64,000 bases of DNA, taken from contig NZ_BQYI01000001.1 of assembly GCF_027923405.1 (NCBI RefSeq), positions 1,342,501 through 1,406,500 on the forward strand, written 5' to 3'. The notes beneath the pieces are model-generated. The model worked only from the letters and a program-made list of their open reading frames with translations. It searched no databases and was not told the origin of the DNA. Positions 53,167 to 62,659 of the stretch are shown here, in pieces. Made by a program: the position numbers and the translations under genes. This DNA comes from Paenibacillus sp. YYML68. Its GTDB lineage: Bacteria; Bacillota; Bacilli; Paenibacillales; NBRC-103111. Position 1 is the stretch's first letter, and each line of letters starts with the position of its first letter.

Positions 53167-55256
53167 GAATATACGAGAAGCTTCAGACTACACAATGGTC
53201 CGGCGAAGTACTTGAGCAGCTCCGCAAGGAGCTCGACGCTTTTGCAGAAAGCGGAATGACGATTCCGCATGAGCCGGGCGGCTGGTGGCATCAATACGTA
53301 TGCCCGGAGCATCATGCGGAGCTTCTGTTTAATCCATTCGAAGCGAATGCAGAGCAATTTCATTGTCCGCACGGCTGCGTCGTAAGCGGTGAGCCGTATC
53401 GCGGCGGCTGGCTCGTGTTCAAGCATCAGTCACTCGCCCGCTATGCGCTGCAGGCGGCGGCTGTATATGCTGGAACGCACGATGCCCGCTATGCGGAGCT
53501 GGGACGCACCATCATTACGAGCTATGCTCTTCAGTTCCCGAACTATCCGGTACATCCGGACGCGCAGCCTTGGATGCTGAAGGGCCGCGCGTTCCATCAG
53601 GCATTAACCGAGGCGATCTGGTCCACAACCTTAATTCGTGCTTACTTGCTTCTTCTTGATGAAGGTGTGAAGTTCGATGAGGATGCGGAGCCGCTGACGC
53701 GCTTCTTCGCTATGCTCGAAGAGAGCATGACGCTGTACCGCCACATTCTGATTCACGAGAGAAAGAATGCGGAGAACAACTATACAGCGTGGCTGAACGC
53801 ATCCCTCGCAAGCGTATATGCAGCGACGGGAAAAAGCGAGAAGCTGAGCGGTCTGATCGGCGGCGAGGGTGGCATTCGCCATCACTTGACGATCGGTGTT
53901 ATGCCGGATCAGTTCGAGTTCGAGGGCAGCACGTATTACCACGTGTTCGTGCTTCGCGCGTACTTGATCGCAGCGGAGATGGCAGAGCGTATGCAGGTAG
54001 ACATCTTCAGTATTCAAGGTGAGCAAGGTCAGACCTACGAGGGTATGCTCGACGTACTGGCTGCAATGGCTAACGATCAGGGCGAGCTTCCTGCCCTGCA
54101 CGATGGTCCATATGCACGCGTTCCTTATGCAAGAGAGATTGCCGAAGTGTTCGAGATCGGTTATTCGAAATACAAGAAGGCTGCTTACTTGCCAGTTCTC
54201 GCAGAGGCATACCGTCAACTGAGCGCCGCGGAGAAGCTTCCTCGCGTGTTCCGCTGCTCGCTGGAATCGCTCGTGTATGGTGAGCAAGAGGTAGATCCTA
54301 GCTCAGCTGGTGCGCGTCAGGCTACATCGCTGTTGCTTCCGGAATCAGGCTTCGCCATCGGACGTACAGCGGGCAATCCGTTGTCGTTCCTCGTGGACTT
54401 CGGTCCGCACGGCGGCTCCCACGGACATTACGATAAGCTACATATTAGCTTAGAGCACCGTGACGGCACGCTGGCACCGGAGCTCGGCATGGTGCCATAC
54501 GGCTCGAACCTGCGCAAGGACTGGTACGCAGAGACGGCGAGCCACAACACCGTATCCGTTGGTGGCCGCTCGCAGCAGCCGCATACTGGCGAATTGATGA
54601 AGTGGCAAGAAGCTGAGGGCAGCGTATACGGTTGGCTGCGCTCAACCGAAGCGTATGAAGGTGCGGTTATGAACCGTCACCTCTATATGAATGCTACGCT
54701 ACTCGTCGATGTATTCCAGGTCGAGCTGGAGAAGTCCGATACGATTGATTGGTGGTATCACGGAGCAGGCACCTTGACAGCGCAGGGAGCACAAGCGGAG
54801 CCGTCTGCAGCACTTGAGTTCAACGCTGTTCATGCGAATGCGGGCGTCAGCTTAGGTGAGGCGGAATCTGCAGGATATGCGTACGTACGTTCGGTGTCGC
54901 GTCATGTGACCGAACAAGCGGGCGAAGCACGTGCGTTCTTGCAGCAGTCGCAAGGAGCACAAGCTGCGATTTCGTTGTGGTGCACACCTTATACCGAGCT
55001 GCATCAGGTCGTATATCCAGGTACAGCCGACGATCCTTCGCGTCCGATGAGCGGAATCTGCATCCGTACCTCGGGTCTGGCTGCAACCTTTATTGCTGTG
55101 TACCAGAATGGAGACGCTCCTGCTGAGCTCGATCTGTCTGGTTGCAGCATCGAGGGCGGCGTCATGACTGGCGGCAGCTTCGTTGTGCGTGCGGCAGGTC
55201 AAGCATGGAAGTACTCGCTCGATCAAGAGCAAGGACTTCGCTGCGAGCTTGTATAA
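53163..55256 (+). CDS. Heparinase II/III-family lyase, likely oligo-uronate lyase
   Basis: 697 residues, no signal peptide, so cytosolic. A Cys/His cluster near the N-terminus (YVCPEHH...FHCPHGC) is followed by an (alpha/alpha) toroid (about 80-370) with NAENNYTAWLNASLA and DQFEFEGSTYYH, and a C-terminal beta-sandwich starting near FGPHGGSHGHYDKLHIS, with the conserved His pair. Such proteins (PL12/15/17/21-like) split unsaturated uronate oligomers to monomers. The exact PL family is uncertain. ATG overlaps the SDR stop (ATGA). Confidence 0.82.
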   Translation: MRIYEKLQTTQWSGEVLEQLRKELDAFAESGMTIPHEPGGWWHQYVCPEHHAELLFNPFEANAEQFHCPHGCVVSGEPYRGGWLVFKHQSLARYALQAAAVYAGTHDARYAELGRTIITSYALQFPNYPVHPDAQPWMLKGRAFHQALTEAIWSTTLIRAYLLLLDEGVKFDEDAEPLTRFFAMLEESMTLYRHILIHERKNAENNYTAWLNASLASVYAATGKSEKLSGLIGGEGGIRHHLTIGVMPDQFEFEGSTYYHVFVLRAYLIAAEMAERMQVDIFSIQGEQGQTYEGMLDVLAAMANDQGELPALHDGPYARVPYAREIAEVFEIGYSKYKKAAYLPVLAEAYRQLSAAEKLPRVFRCSLESLVYGEQEVDPSSAGARQATSLLLPESGFAIGRTAGNPLSFLVDFGPHGGSHGHYDKLHISLEHRDGTLAPELGMVPYGSNLRKDWYAETASHNTVSVGGRSQQPHTGELMKWQEAEGSVYGWLRSTEAYEGAVMNRHLYMNATLLVDVFQVELEKSDTIDWWYHGAGTLTAQGAQAEPSAALEFNAVHANAGVSLGEAESAGYAYVRSVSRHVTEQAGEARAFLQQSQGAQAAISLWCTPYTELHQVVYPGTADDPSRPMSGICIRTSGLAATFIAVYQNGDAPAELDLSGCSIEGGVMTGGSFVVRAAGQAWKYSLDQEQGLRCELV

Positions 55257-55321
55257 TACGTTACAGGTTATTCGTATAGTAGTTGCATAAATTGCGTTGA
55301 ATGATAGCGCAAAGAACGCGG

Positions 55322-55358
55322 GACGCCGATGTCGCATATTTCATGCAACATCGGCGTC
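55322..55358 (+). other. Hairpin between the two intracellular lyase genes
   Basis: An 11-bp stem GACGCCGATGT/ACATCGGCGTC with a 15-nt loop and no T-run; a weak terminator or stability element. Confidence 0.55.
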
Positions 55359-55404
55359 TCACTACAAACAATCATTATAAACAACATCGAAAGGAATGGT
55401 ATTC

Positions 55405-57702
55405 ATGAAAACGACTTATGAACCAGCAAGCGGCATATTGACTGTCCTGTACCAACCCGACGAATCGACGAAGCTCTTGGAGAATCCTCCACGCTTCACC
55501 TGGATGCCTGCTCAGCTTGACGATGACCAATATGTGCTGCAAATCAGCAGCTCGCCCGACTTCGACGAGGCTAGTACGCAATCGTTCGCACCGATTCCTT
55601 ACAATCTATTCACGCCTGACACAGCATTGTCGCCTGGAACATACTACTGGCGTTATGCACTTGTGGATGAGTCCGAGAAGCGCTGCAGCGAGTGGAGCAC
55701 GGTTCGTAAGTTCAACGTGAGCGAAGGTCTTCCGGAAACACCGCTTCCTAGCCGCGCAGAGCGTTATGCGAGCACCGATGCAACTCACCCTCGCCTGTGG
55801 CTGCAAGCGTCGGAGCTGCAGAAGTTCCGTGAGCAGGTGCTTGCTGACCCGAGCTACTGCGGCTGGAACGAGTTCTATGAGAAGTCCGTGCTGCCGTGGA
55901 CGACACGCGAGCTGATCGCCGAGCCTGCACCGTATCCGGACAACAAGCGCGTCGCGAAGCTGTGGCGGAAGATGTACATGGACTGCCAGGAAACGCTGTA
56001 CGCGATTCGTCATTTGTCGGTCGCAGGTGTTGTGCTTGAGGACGCAGAGCTGATCGCTCACGCAAAGCGCTGGCTCATGCATGTCGTAAGCTGGAACCCG
56101 GAAGGTACGACTTCCCGTGATTATAACGATGAGTCGTCGTTCCGTATCGCCGGTGCCCTTGCATGGGGCTATGACTGGCTGTATGCCCACATGAACGAAG
56201 AAGAGCGTACGGCGGTTCGAGATGTGCTGCTACAGCGTACAGAGCAGGTAGCCTTCCACGTTATCGAGCGCTCCAAGATTCATCAGGTGCCTTACGACAG
56301 CCATGCGGTGCGTTCCTTGTCCTCCGTGCTTACTCCTTGCTGCATTGCGATGCTGCATGAAGAGCCGAAGGCGAAGGAATGGCTGGACTATACGCTCGAG
56401 TACTACGCAGGCTTGTATTCCCCATGGGGCGGAGAGGACGGCGGCTGGGCGGAAGGTCCGATGTACTGGACGACGCAGATGGCTTTCGTTACTGAGGCGG
56501 TTAACCTGATTCGCAAATATACAGGCCATAACTTCTACAAGCGTCCGTTCTTCGATAAGACAGGCGACTTCCCGCTCTACTGCTTCAGCCCGGATACACT
56601 CCGCGCAAGCTTCGGCGACCAGTCGACGCTCGGTGATCCAGTAAGCTTGAAGACAGGCTTCAACATTCGCCAATATGCAGGTAACACGGGCAACGGTATG
56701 TACCAGTGGTACTACGAGCAGACTCGGAAGCTTGACCCTGAGGCGGAGAAGAAGTTCTACAACTACGGCTGGTGGGACTTCCGCTTCGATGAGATGATGT
56801 ATCAGTTCGACTATCCGAGCGTAGAGGCTGTAGAGCCTGTAGATGTTGAGCCGCTGAAATGGTTCCGTGACATCGGCTGGGTAGCCATGCACGAGAAGAT
56901 GCACGATCCGAACGAGCACATTATGTTCCTGACGAAGAGCAGCCGCTACGGCTCCGTCAGCCACAGCCACGGCGATCAGAACGCATTCCTGCTGCACGCT
57001 TATGGCGAGCCGCTTGCGATCGAGTCGGGCTATTATGTCGCGTTCGGCTCGACGATGCACCGCAACTGGCGCAGACAAACCCGTTCGACGAACAACATCT
57101 TGATCGACGGTAAGGGTCAATATGCTGGTACGGATAAGGTTCTGAACATGGCAGCTAAGGGCGTTATCGAGTTAGCTGAGCAGAGAGCAGATGGCGTCGG
57201 CTACGTGCGTGCCAATGCGACAGCTGCTTACCTCGAGAACGTGCCTTACTTGAAGAAATATATTCGTGAGACGTACTTCATCAACAAATCGTACTTCGTT
57301 ATCGTCGATTCCGTTGATCTGGATCAGCCGGGCTCGATTGATTGGCTGTTCCATACGCGCAATGAGATGCAGCTGAAGGGACAATCGTTCCGCGTCGTTG
57401 GAGAGAAGGCCGAGCTGGACGGTCGATTCATCTACAGCTCGTCCGGCGATTTGGCTCTGTCGCAGCAGAACGAGTTCCTCGATGTGGATCCTTCCGAGAT
57501 CGAAGGACTGGCGAAGGAATGGCACCTTACAGCGAAGACGAAGTCTGCTCGCAGCCACCGCCTCGTAACACTGCTCGTACCGATGAAGAAGGGCGATACG
57601 AAGTATGTGTCCTACTTCATGGACGATCAGGATCACGGCGTTCATCTCTACTTGACGGATCAAGGCATTACGAAGAAGGTAGAGATCAGTAAGGCGTATT
57701 AA
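55405..57702 (+). CDS. PL15-type exolytic oligoalginate lyase
   Basis: 765 residues, cytosolic. N-terminal beta domain (about 1-120, DUF4962-type), alpha/alpha toroid (about 125-490), C-terminal beta sheets. His300 and Arg303 (DSHAVRS), Tyr354 (EGPMYWT) and His520 (SHSHGDQN) each lie exactly 11 positions before the residues I recall for Atu3025 (His311, Arg314, Tyr365, His531), supporting a working PL15 exolyase that releases monomers ending as DEH. ATG 55405 fits AAAGGA; ATG 55396 is too close to it. A terminator follows. Confidence 0.9.
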   Translation: MKTTYEPASGILTVLYQPDESTKLLENPPRFTWMPAQLDDDQYVLQISSSPDFDEASTQSFAPIPYNLFTPDTALSPGTYYWRYALVDESEKRCSEWSTVRKFNVSEGLPETPLPSRAERYASTDATHPRLWLQASELQKFREQVLADPSYCGWNEFYEKSVLPWTTRELIAEPAPYPDNKRVAKLWRKMYMDCQETLYAIRHLSVAGVVLEDAELIAHAKRWLMHVVSWNPEGTTSRDYNDESSFRIAGALAWGYDWLYAHMNEEERTAVRDVLLQRTEQVAFHVIERSKIHQVPYDSHAVRSLSSVLTPCCIAMLHEEPKAKEWLDYTLEYYAGLYSPWGGEDGGWAEGPMYWTTQMAFVTEAVNLIRKYTGHNFYKRPFFDKTGDFPLYCFSPDTLRASFGDQSTLGDPVSLKTGFNIRQYAGNTGNGMYQWYYEQTRKLDPEAEKKFYNYGWWDFRFDEMMYQFDYPSVEAVEPVDVEPLKWFRDIGWVAMHEKMHDPNEHIMFLTKSSRYGSVSHSHGDQNAFLLHAYGEPLAIESGYYVAFGSTMHRNWRRQTRSTNNILIDGKGQYAGTDKVLNMAAKGVIELAEQRADGVGYVRANATAAYLENVPYLKKYIRETYFINKSYFVIVDSVDLDQPGSIDWLFHTRNEMQLKGQSFRVVGEKAELDGRFIYSSSGDLALSQQNEFLDVDPSEIEGLAKEWHLTAKTKSARSHRLVTLLVPMKKGDTKYVSYFMDDQDHGVHLYLTDQGITKKVEISKAY

Positions 57703-57718
57703 TTTTCGTACCATATAG

Positions 57719-57762
57719 GACCGTAAGCAGGCGCAGGTTGCGCATGGCTTGCGGTCTTTTAT
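57719..57762 (+). terminator. Terminator after PL15
   Basis: GACCGTAAGC/GCTTGCGGTC stem followed by TTTTATT, 17 nt past the stop. Confidence 0.85.
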
Positions 57763-57767
57763 TATGA

Positions 57768-58574
57768 CTACACCCGATGGGCCCTTCGGTATTCCGAAGG
57801 GCTCATTTGTATATGGCGGGAGAAGACGCGGCTGAAGTAGAAGCCATTGTCGTACCCTGAGCGATGTGCAACCTGCTCAATAGTCAGAGAGGTCTCTGTC
57901 AGCAGTCGCTTGCTCTCGGCCAGACGAAGCTCGCGCACATAATCGGAGGCGGTGCAGCCGAAGGCGGTCTTGAAGCGGCGTGTGAACTGAACGGGACTTA
58001 GGCTGCACTCCGCTGCAAGCTCGTTCATCGACAAGGCATGGAAGGCCCGCTCCTGCAGCTTGCGCCTTGCAGCGAGCATCAGCGAATCGTCGCAGACGGG
58101 GTCACTCGGCGCTGGCTCTGGCAGCATGTGCTGCAGCACATACCCGTCCCACAGCTCTTGCACGAATCGATTGCGCCATAGCAGCGCCTGCTCCTCGGGG
58201 AGTGCAGATAGCTGCTGCATGTATCGGTAAGCGGAGCTGAGTCGCTCGCGGTCCCTGAACGTTATCTTGCCCATCGGCAGCATGGATGGTGCTGTCGCCC
58301 ACTCGAACCGCAGGAAGTGGAAGGTGAGCGGCTTCGGCTGGATGACCTCCCTGCGAAACGGTGTATTGGGCGGACATACGACCCAATCGCCGAACGTCGC
58401 TTCACCGTCCTCGTCATCGCCGATTCCGAAGCGGAAGCCGCCTTGCTCCACAGCGAAGATGCCCCAGTGGGGATATGTATCCTCGTCAAGCTGGAACGAT
58501 GGCTTCTCATGCCAATAATAATGATGAAGCAGCTGTATGCGACCGGTCTGAGGCTGAAGGTGAAGCTCATTCAT
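57768..58574 (-). CDS. AraC-family regulator with cupin-like sensor
   Basis: 268 residues. The N-terminal half (about 1-130) is a cupin-type ligand domain (YPHWGIFAVEQGGFRFGIG...); the C-terminal half holds two HTH motifs (FHALSMNELAAECSLSPVQFTRRF, LTIEQVAHRSGYDNGFYFSRVFSRHIQMSPSEYRR). It is divergent from the FAD oxidoreductase gene, which it probably controls in response to a sugar or sugar acid. Confidence 0.9.
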   Translation of the reverse strand: MNELHLQPQTGRIQLLHHYYWHEKPSFQLDEDTYPHWGIFAVEQGGFRFGIGDDEDGEATFGDWVVCPPNTPFRREVIQPKPLTFHFLRFEWATAPSMLPMGKITFRDRERLSSAYRYMQQLSALPEEQALLWRNRFVQELWDGYVLQHMLPEPAPSDPVCDDSLMLAARRKLQERAFHALSMNELAAECSLSPVQFTRRFKTAFGCTASDYVRELRLAESKRLLTETSLTIEQVAHRSGYDNGFYFSRVFSRHIQMSPSEYRRAHRV

Positions 58575-58685
58575 TCGAAGCGCCTCCTAGTGAAATAAAG
58601 TATATGTGCAGTGATCGTTTCCTGTATGTTAAAAGATATATCCGCAGTGTACCATGAATGAAAAGTATATTGCGAGGTGTATTCG

Positions 58686-60929
58686 ATGCGACAGGAGACG
58701 GTGAAGACAGATCTTACAGTCATCGGCGGCGGTCTTGCCGGCGTGTGCGCTGCGGTAGCTGCCGCGAGGCTCGGTCATACGGTTGCTCTGGTCAACAACC
58801 GACCGGTGCTAGGCGGCAACTCCAGCAGTGAGGTTCGGGTATGGGTGTGCGGCGCAACCGGACACGGCACCCACCGCTATGCGAGAGAAACCGGCATTAT
58901 GGGCGAGATGTTCGTCGAGAACCAGTATACGAATCCGGAAGGTAATCCGTATTATTGGGATCTTGTCGTACACGAGACAGTGAAGAGGGAGACGAACATT
59001 CAGCTATTCCTGAACACGGACGTTCATGAGGTGGAGGCGGATGGGGATGAGGACGAGCGGCGCATTCGTTCGGTCACCGGATGGATGATGGGCTCGGAGC
59101 GACGTATTCGTTTGGAGAGCGAGGTGTATCTGGACTGCACGGGGGATGGACTGGTTGGCTTCCTGGCAGGAGCGAAATATCGGCTAGGTCGGGAGGCGCG
59201 GAGCGAATTCAACGAGGATTGGGCTCCGGAGGCAGCGGACGACATTACGCTCGGCAGCACGCTGCTATTCTATACGAAGGATGCGGGTAAGCCGGTCAAG
59301 TACGTGAAGCCCAGCTTCGCCATCGATGTGACGCAGACGACGATACCTCTTCGTCGGGTCATTCGCAGCGGGGACAACGGCTGTGCGTATTGGTGGATCG
59401 AGTGGGGCGGCGAGCTCGACACCGTCCACGACAACGAGCGAATTCGCGATGAGCTGTGGGCCGTCATTTATGGCATATGGGATTATATCAAGAATTCGGG
59501 CCAATTCGATTCGGAGCAGATGACGCTCGAGTGGGTCGGCACCGTTCCTGGTAAAAGAGAGTACCGCCGCTTCGTCGGCGATTATATGCTGAATCAGAAC
59601 GATATTATCGCTCAGCAGCTGTTCGAGGATCGGGTCGCATACGGAGGCTGGTCGATCGACCTCCATCCGCCGCAGGGCGTATACTCGGAGGAGAGCGGCT
59701 CGAAGCATCTGCATGCGGATGGCAATTATCACATTCCATTCCGCTCGTTGTACTCGGTGAATGTGAGTAACATGCTGATGGCAGGGCGCAATATGAGTGC
59801 GACGCATGTCGCCTTCGGGACGACGCGAGTGATGGCGACATGTGCGGTCATCGGTGAGGCAGCGGGAACAGGTGCAGCGCTGTGCGTCAAGTATGGCATA
59901 TCGCCGCGTGACGTATACCACGACCATCTGGAGGAGCTGCAGCAGACGCTGCTTCGTCAAGATGCCTCGGTGCTCGGGCTGCGCAATGCGGACCCGCTGG
60001 ATCAAGCGAGGCTGGCCAGCGTGAAGTCATCCAGTACGATGCAGCGCATCGCCATCGAGCATCCCGTTCAGCCCGAATCCCTCGACGCCGATATGGGGAT
60101 CTTGTTCCCGGTCCATCCTTCCCTGGACGTAGTCGAGCTGCTGCTCGATGCCAAGGCGAACACATCTATTACGGTAGAGCTCTATGCAACCGGCAAGCCG
60201 CAAAATTACGTTCCGCACGAGCGGATCACCAGCTGTACCGTTGAAGTGGCGGCTGGACAGCTGCAATGGGTACGCTTCAACATCCAATGGAAGCCAGCCT
60301 CCGCGCAAAATGCGTTCCTCGTCGTGAAGGCAGCGGAGGGAGTAGCTCTATACCGCTCCAATGAACCATTCACGGGCGTGCTCTGCTTCCGCAAAGGGTG
60401 TCAGCCGATCGTCGATCGAAGGCTGGAGGACCAGCCGCAGCAGCCGGTGCTGCAGTGGAGCACGCAGAAGCTGGATCGTCAGCCGCTCTGCTTCCGTGTG
60501 ACCTCGCCTACGCTTGCTTACTCCGAAGCGAACGTATTGAACGGGTACACGCGGCCGTACGGCGGACCGAATATGTGGAGAAGCGAGCGACTGAACGGCA
60601 AGGAGGCATTCATTGAGCTGAGCTGGCCGGAGCCAATGGCCATGTCAGAGATTCATCTGACGTGGAATGATGAAGTGAATGAAGATCTTATCAACCTGCA
60701 TCATCATCGCACTCCGTTCGACATCATTCCTGAGCTGGCGAAGAATTACCGCCTGGAGGCGTGGGTCGATGACAGCTGGACGGTCGTACTGCAGGAGCGG
60801 GACAACCGCAAGCGCAAGCGTGTACATCGCTTGGAGCAGCGACTGCATACGGCACAGCTGCGAGTCATCATCGAAGAGACGAATGGCGCGCCTTGTGCGG
60901 AGCTGATCGAGGTACGAGTGTATGCGTGA
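58686..60929 (+). CDS. FAD-dependent oxidoreductase with C-terminal beta domain
   Basis: 747 residues. The N-terminal GxGxxG nucleotide fold (VIGGGLAGVCAAVAAARLG) and the GGNSSSEVRVWVCGATGH segment match PF12831-type FAD oxidoreductases; GRNMSATHVAFGTTRVMATC closes the flavin domain (to about 445). The C-terminal 300 residues form beta-sandwich, galactose-binding-like sequence. No signal peptide, so cytosolic. ATG 58686 has GAGGTG upstream; GTG 58677 is less likely. Such enzymes accompany polysaccharide loci but their substrate is unknown. Confidence 0.82.
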   Translation: MRQETVKTDLTVIGGGLAGVCAAVAAARLGHTVALVNNRPVLGGNSSSEVRVWVCGATGHGTHRYARETGIMGEMFVENQYTNPEGNPYYWDLVVHETVKRETNIQLFLNTDVHEVEADGDEDERRIRSVTGWMMGSERRIRLESEVYLDCTGDGLVGFLAGAKYRLGREARSEFNEDWAPEAADDITLGSTLLFYTKDAGKPVKYVKPSFAIDVTQTTIPLRRVIRSGDNGCAYWWIEWGGELDTVHDNERIRDELWAVIYGIWDYIKNSGQFDSEQMTLEWVGTVPGKREYRRFVGDYMLNQNDIIAQQLFEDRVAYGGWSIDLHPPQGVYSEESGSKHLHADGNYHIPFRSLYSVNVSNMLMAGRNMSATHVAFGTTRVMATCAVIGEAAGTGAALCVKYGISPRDVYHDHLEELQQTLLRQDASVLGLRNADPLDQARLASVKSSSTMQRIAIEHPVQPESLDADMGILFPVHPSLDVVELLLDAKANTSITVELYATGKPQNYVPHERITSCTVEVAAGQLQWVRFNIQWKPASAQNAFLVVKAAEGVALYRSNEPFTGVLCFRKGCQPIVDRRLEDQPQQPVLQWSTQKLDRQPLCFRVTSPTLAYSEANVLNGYTRPYGGPNMWRSERLNGKEAFIELSWPEPMAMSEIHLTWNDEVNEDLINLHHHRTPFDIIPELAKNYRLEAWVDDSWTVVLQERDNRKRKRVHRLEQRLHTAQLRVIIEETNGAPCAELIEVRVYA

Positions 60930-60957
60930 CACACGTTTTATATAAGGAGGAACAGCT

Positions 60958-62019
60958 ATGCGACAAGAAAGTGCAGCGATGCGCAGAGCGCGGGAACGTA
61001 ACTATCAGAAGGACAGCACCTGGTATTGTCAATTCAAGTATTCTGAGGTTCACGGTCTCGGCTATGAGGAAGGTGTTCACCGCCGCGATCCTAGCAGTAT
61101 TATTAAGGTTGGAGAAACGTACTATGTGTGGTATACGAAATCGATCGGTCCGAGCGTCGGCTACGATACAGGCGATCTGGACGCGAAGGTATGGCCATGG
61201 GATTGGTCGGACATCTGGTATGCGACGTCAGCCGATGGTATCCATTGGCAAGAGCAAGGTGTTGCCGTGTGCCGCGGGGAGAGCGGCTCTTACGATGATC
61301 GCAGCGTCTTCACACCCGAGATTCTTGCGCATGACGGTCACTATTATCTCGTCTATCAGGTCGTTCAGCATCCTTATCTCAGACGCTCCAAGGAACATAT
61401 CGGCATGGCGCAATCCGATAGTCCGAATGGACCGTGGATGAAGCTTAACGAGCCGATTCTGTCGCCTGCGAGCAACGGCGAATGGTTTGGAGATGTGGAT
61501 AACCGTCATCTGGTGAAGGCGAGGGGCGACTTCGACAGCCATAAGACGAACGATCCGTGCTTATTTTATTACAACCATCAGTTCTACCTCTATTATAAAG
61601 GGTATCCGATGGGCGAGCAGCTGACGTGTGCCGGACGGGAAACGAAGTGGGGAGTCGCCATCGCCGACCGCCCGGAAGGTCCCTATATCAAGTCCGAATA
61701 CAACCCGATCACGAACAGTGGTCACGAAACGCTCCTCTGGCCGTATCGAGACGGCATGGCAGCGCTCTTGACGACGGATGGACCGGAGCGCAATACGATT
61801 CAATATGCCCGTGATGGCCTGCAATTCGAGATCGAAGCGTATATCGAGCATCCGCCTGAGGCGGGCGGACCTTACCGCTCCGAGCAGCCAGACCTGCACC
61901 CCTTGGAGGGACTGCGCTGGGGCTTATCTCATGAGATCAACAGCAAGTGGCATTACATGATCCGGTTCGAGGTAGACGAGTCAACGAAGCACTTGTGCAA
62001 CAATCGATTCAATCATTAA
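60958..62019 (+). CDS. GH117/GH43-like beta-propeller protein
   Basis: 353 residues, no signal peptide. Repeats of the five-bladed propeller are visible: HRRDPSSIIKVGETYYVWYT, DIWYATSADGIHWQEQGVAV, SVFTPEILAHDGHYYLVYQV, SHKTNDPCLFYYNHQFYLYY. The order of motifs is closest to GH117 (anhydrogalactosidase) and related GH43-clan proteins. It may hydrolyse, or simply bind, a modified sugar. AAGGAGG precedes the ATG; 28 bp separate it from the oxidoreductase gene, so they are one operon. Confidence 0.75.
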   Translation: MRQESAAMRRARERNYQKDSTWYCQFKYSEVHGLGYEEGVHRRDPSSIIKVGETYYVWYTKSIGPSVGYDTGDLDAKVWPWDWSDIWYATSADGIHWQEQGVAVCRGESGSYDDRSVFTPEILAHDGHYYLVYQVVQHPYLRRSKEHIGMAQSDSPNGPWMKLNEPILSPASNGEWFGDVDNRHLVKARGDFDSHKTNDPCLFYYNHQFYLYYKGYPMGEQLTCAGRETKWGVAIADRPEGPYIKSEYNPITNSGHETLLWPYRDGMAALLTTDGPERNTIQYARDGLQFEIEAYIEHPPEAGGPYRSEQPDLHPLEGLRWGLSHEINSKWHYMIRFEVDESTKHLCNNRFNH

Positions 62020-62258
62020 TGAGGAATGCCGTGCGCATCCAGCCCCGCGACCGCCAGCGGCGGCTCATGAGGAAGGCGCGGGTGCATTCGTCCAGCGCGA
62101 CCGCGAGCGGTTGAGAGTGGCTGGAGCTCATACTAGGGAAAGCCATTAATATTCCTCGGGCCAACTAGATCGAAGGAGACTAGTAGGAGCGTTGAAGTCG
62201 TATCGCCGTATGACAAGCGCATTCGTAGTACGTGCTTCTAGCACATCATCATAGGACA

Positions 62259-62292
62259 AGGACGTGCCCTGCGGCACGTCCTTTCGCTTTTT
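62259..62292 (+). terminator. Terminator hairpin
   Basis: A 10-bp stem AGGACGTGCC/GGCACGTCCT with a 4-nt loop, then TTCGCTTTTT. Confidence 0.85.
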
Positions 62293-62493
62293 AACGGGTG
62301 GCTGTTCGCTGCATCGTGCTGAATTGCTTTTTTCACACACACAAGTATCCAAGGCTACTATTTGTCGATTACTGTTGTATTATGTCGAAAAAACATGTAT
62401 AAAAGAAGTATGGGTCGAATATTGTAAAAACACAAGAGGCACGAAGGAAGTACAAGTACGGGTCTCAATTATTTAATATAGTTGAGCTACGTC

Positions 62494-62510
62494 TGTAAGC
62501 GCTATCTACA
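62494..62510 (+). promoter_or_regulatory. cre-like site upstream of the last gene
   Basis: TGTAAGCGCTATCTACA, one mismatch from the cre consensus, 150 nt before the ATG at 62660. It matches the boxes at 41.9 and 43.1 kb in its first ten bases. Confidence 0.65.
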
Positions 62511-62659
62511 TGTGGACAATCATGCCGTTAGCGCAGCACCTTCAGGCGATGAAATATCGAGGATGGTTCTCAATTTGGCTGTGCCAAATTCGAGGCTCGC
62601 CATAACATCTTCGGATATTTAGGGAAGCTGTTATTTCAGGATAGAGAGGGAGTCATCGT

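Larger units (their letters stand above)
62020..62659. other. Intergenic region with terminator and cre-like box
   Basis: No gene is supported in these 640 bp. A low-complexity GCGACCGC..GCGG direct repeat lies at 62046-62112. The two regulatory sites are listed separately. AT-rich promoter DNA precedes the next secreted-protein gene. Confidence 0.6.

Noticed and set aside
57780-57801. GCCCTTCGG hairpin near the AraC gene end as a terminator
   Set aside because: It lies inside the coding sequence (C-terminal SPSEYRR region); the real terminator of the PL15 gene is at 57719-57762.
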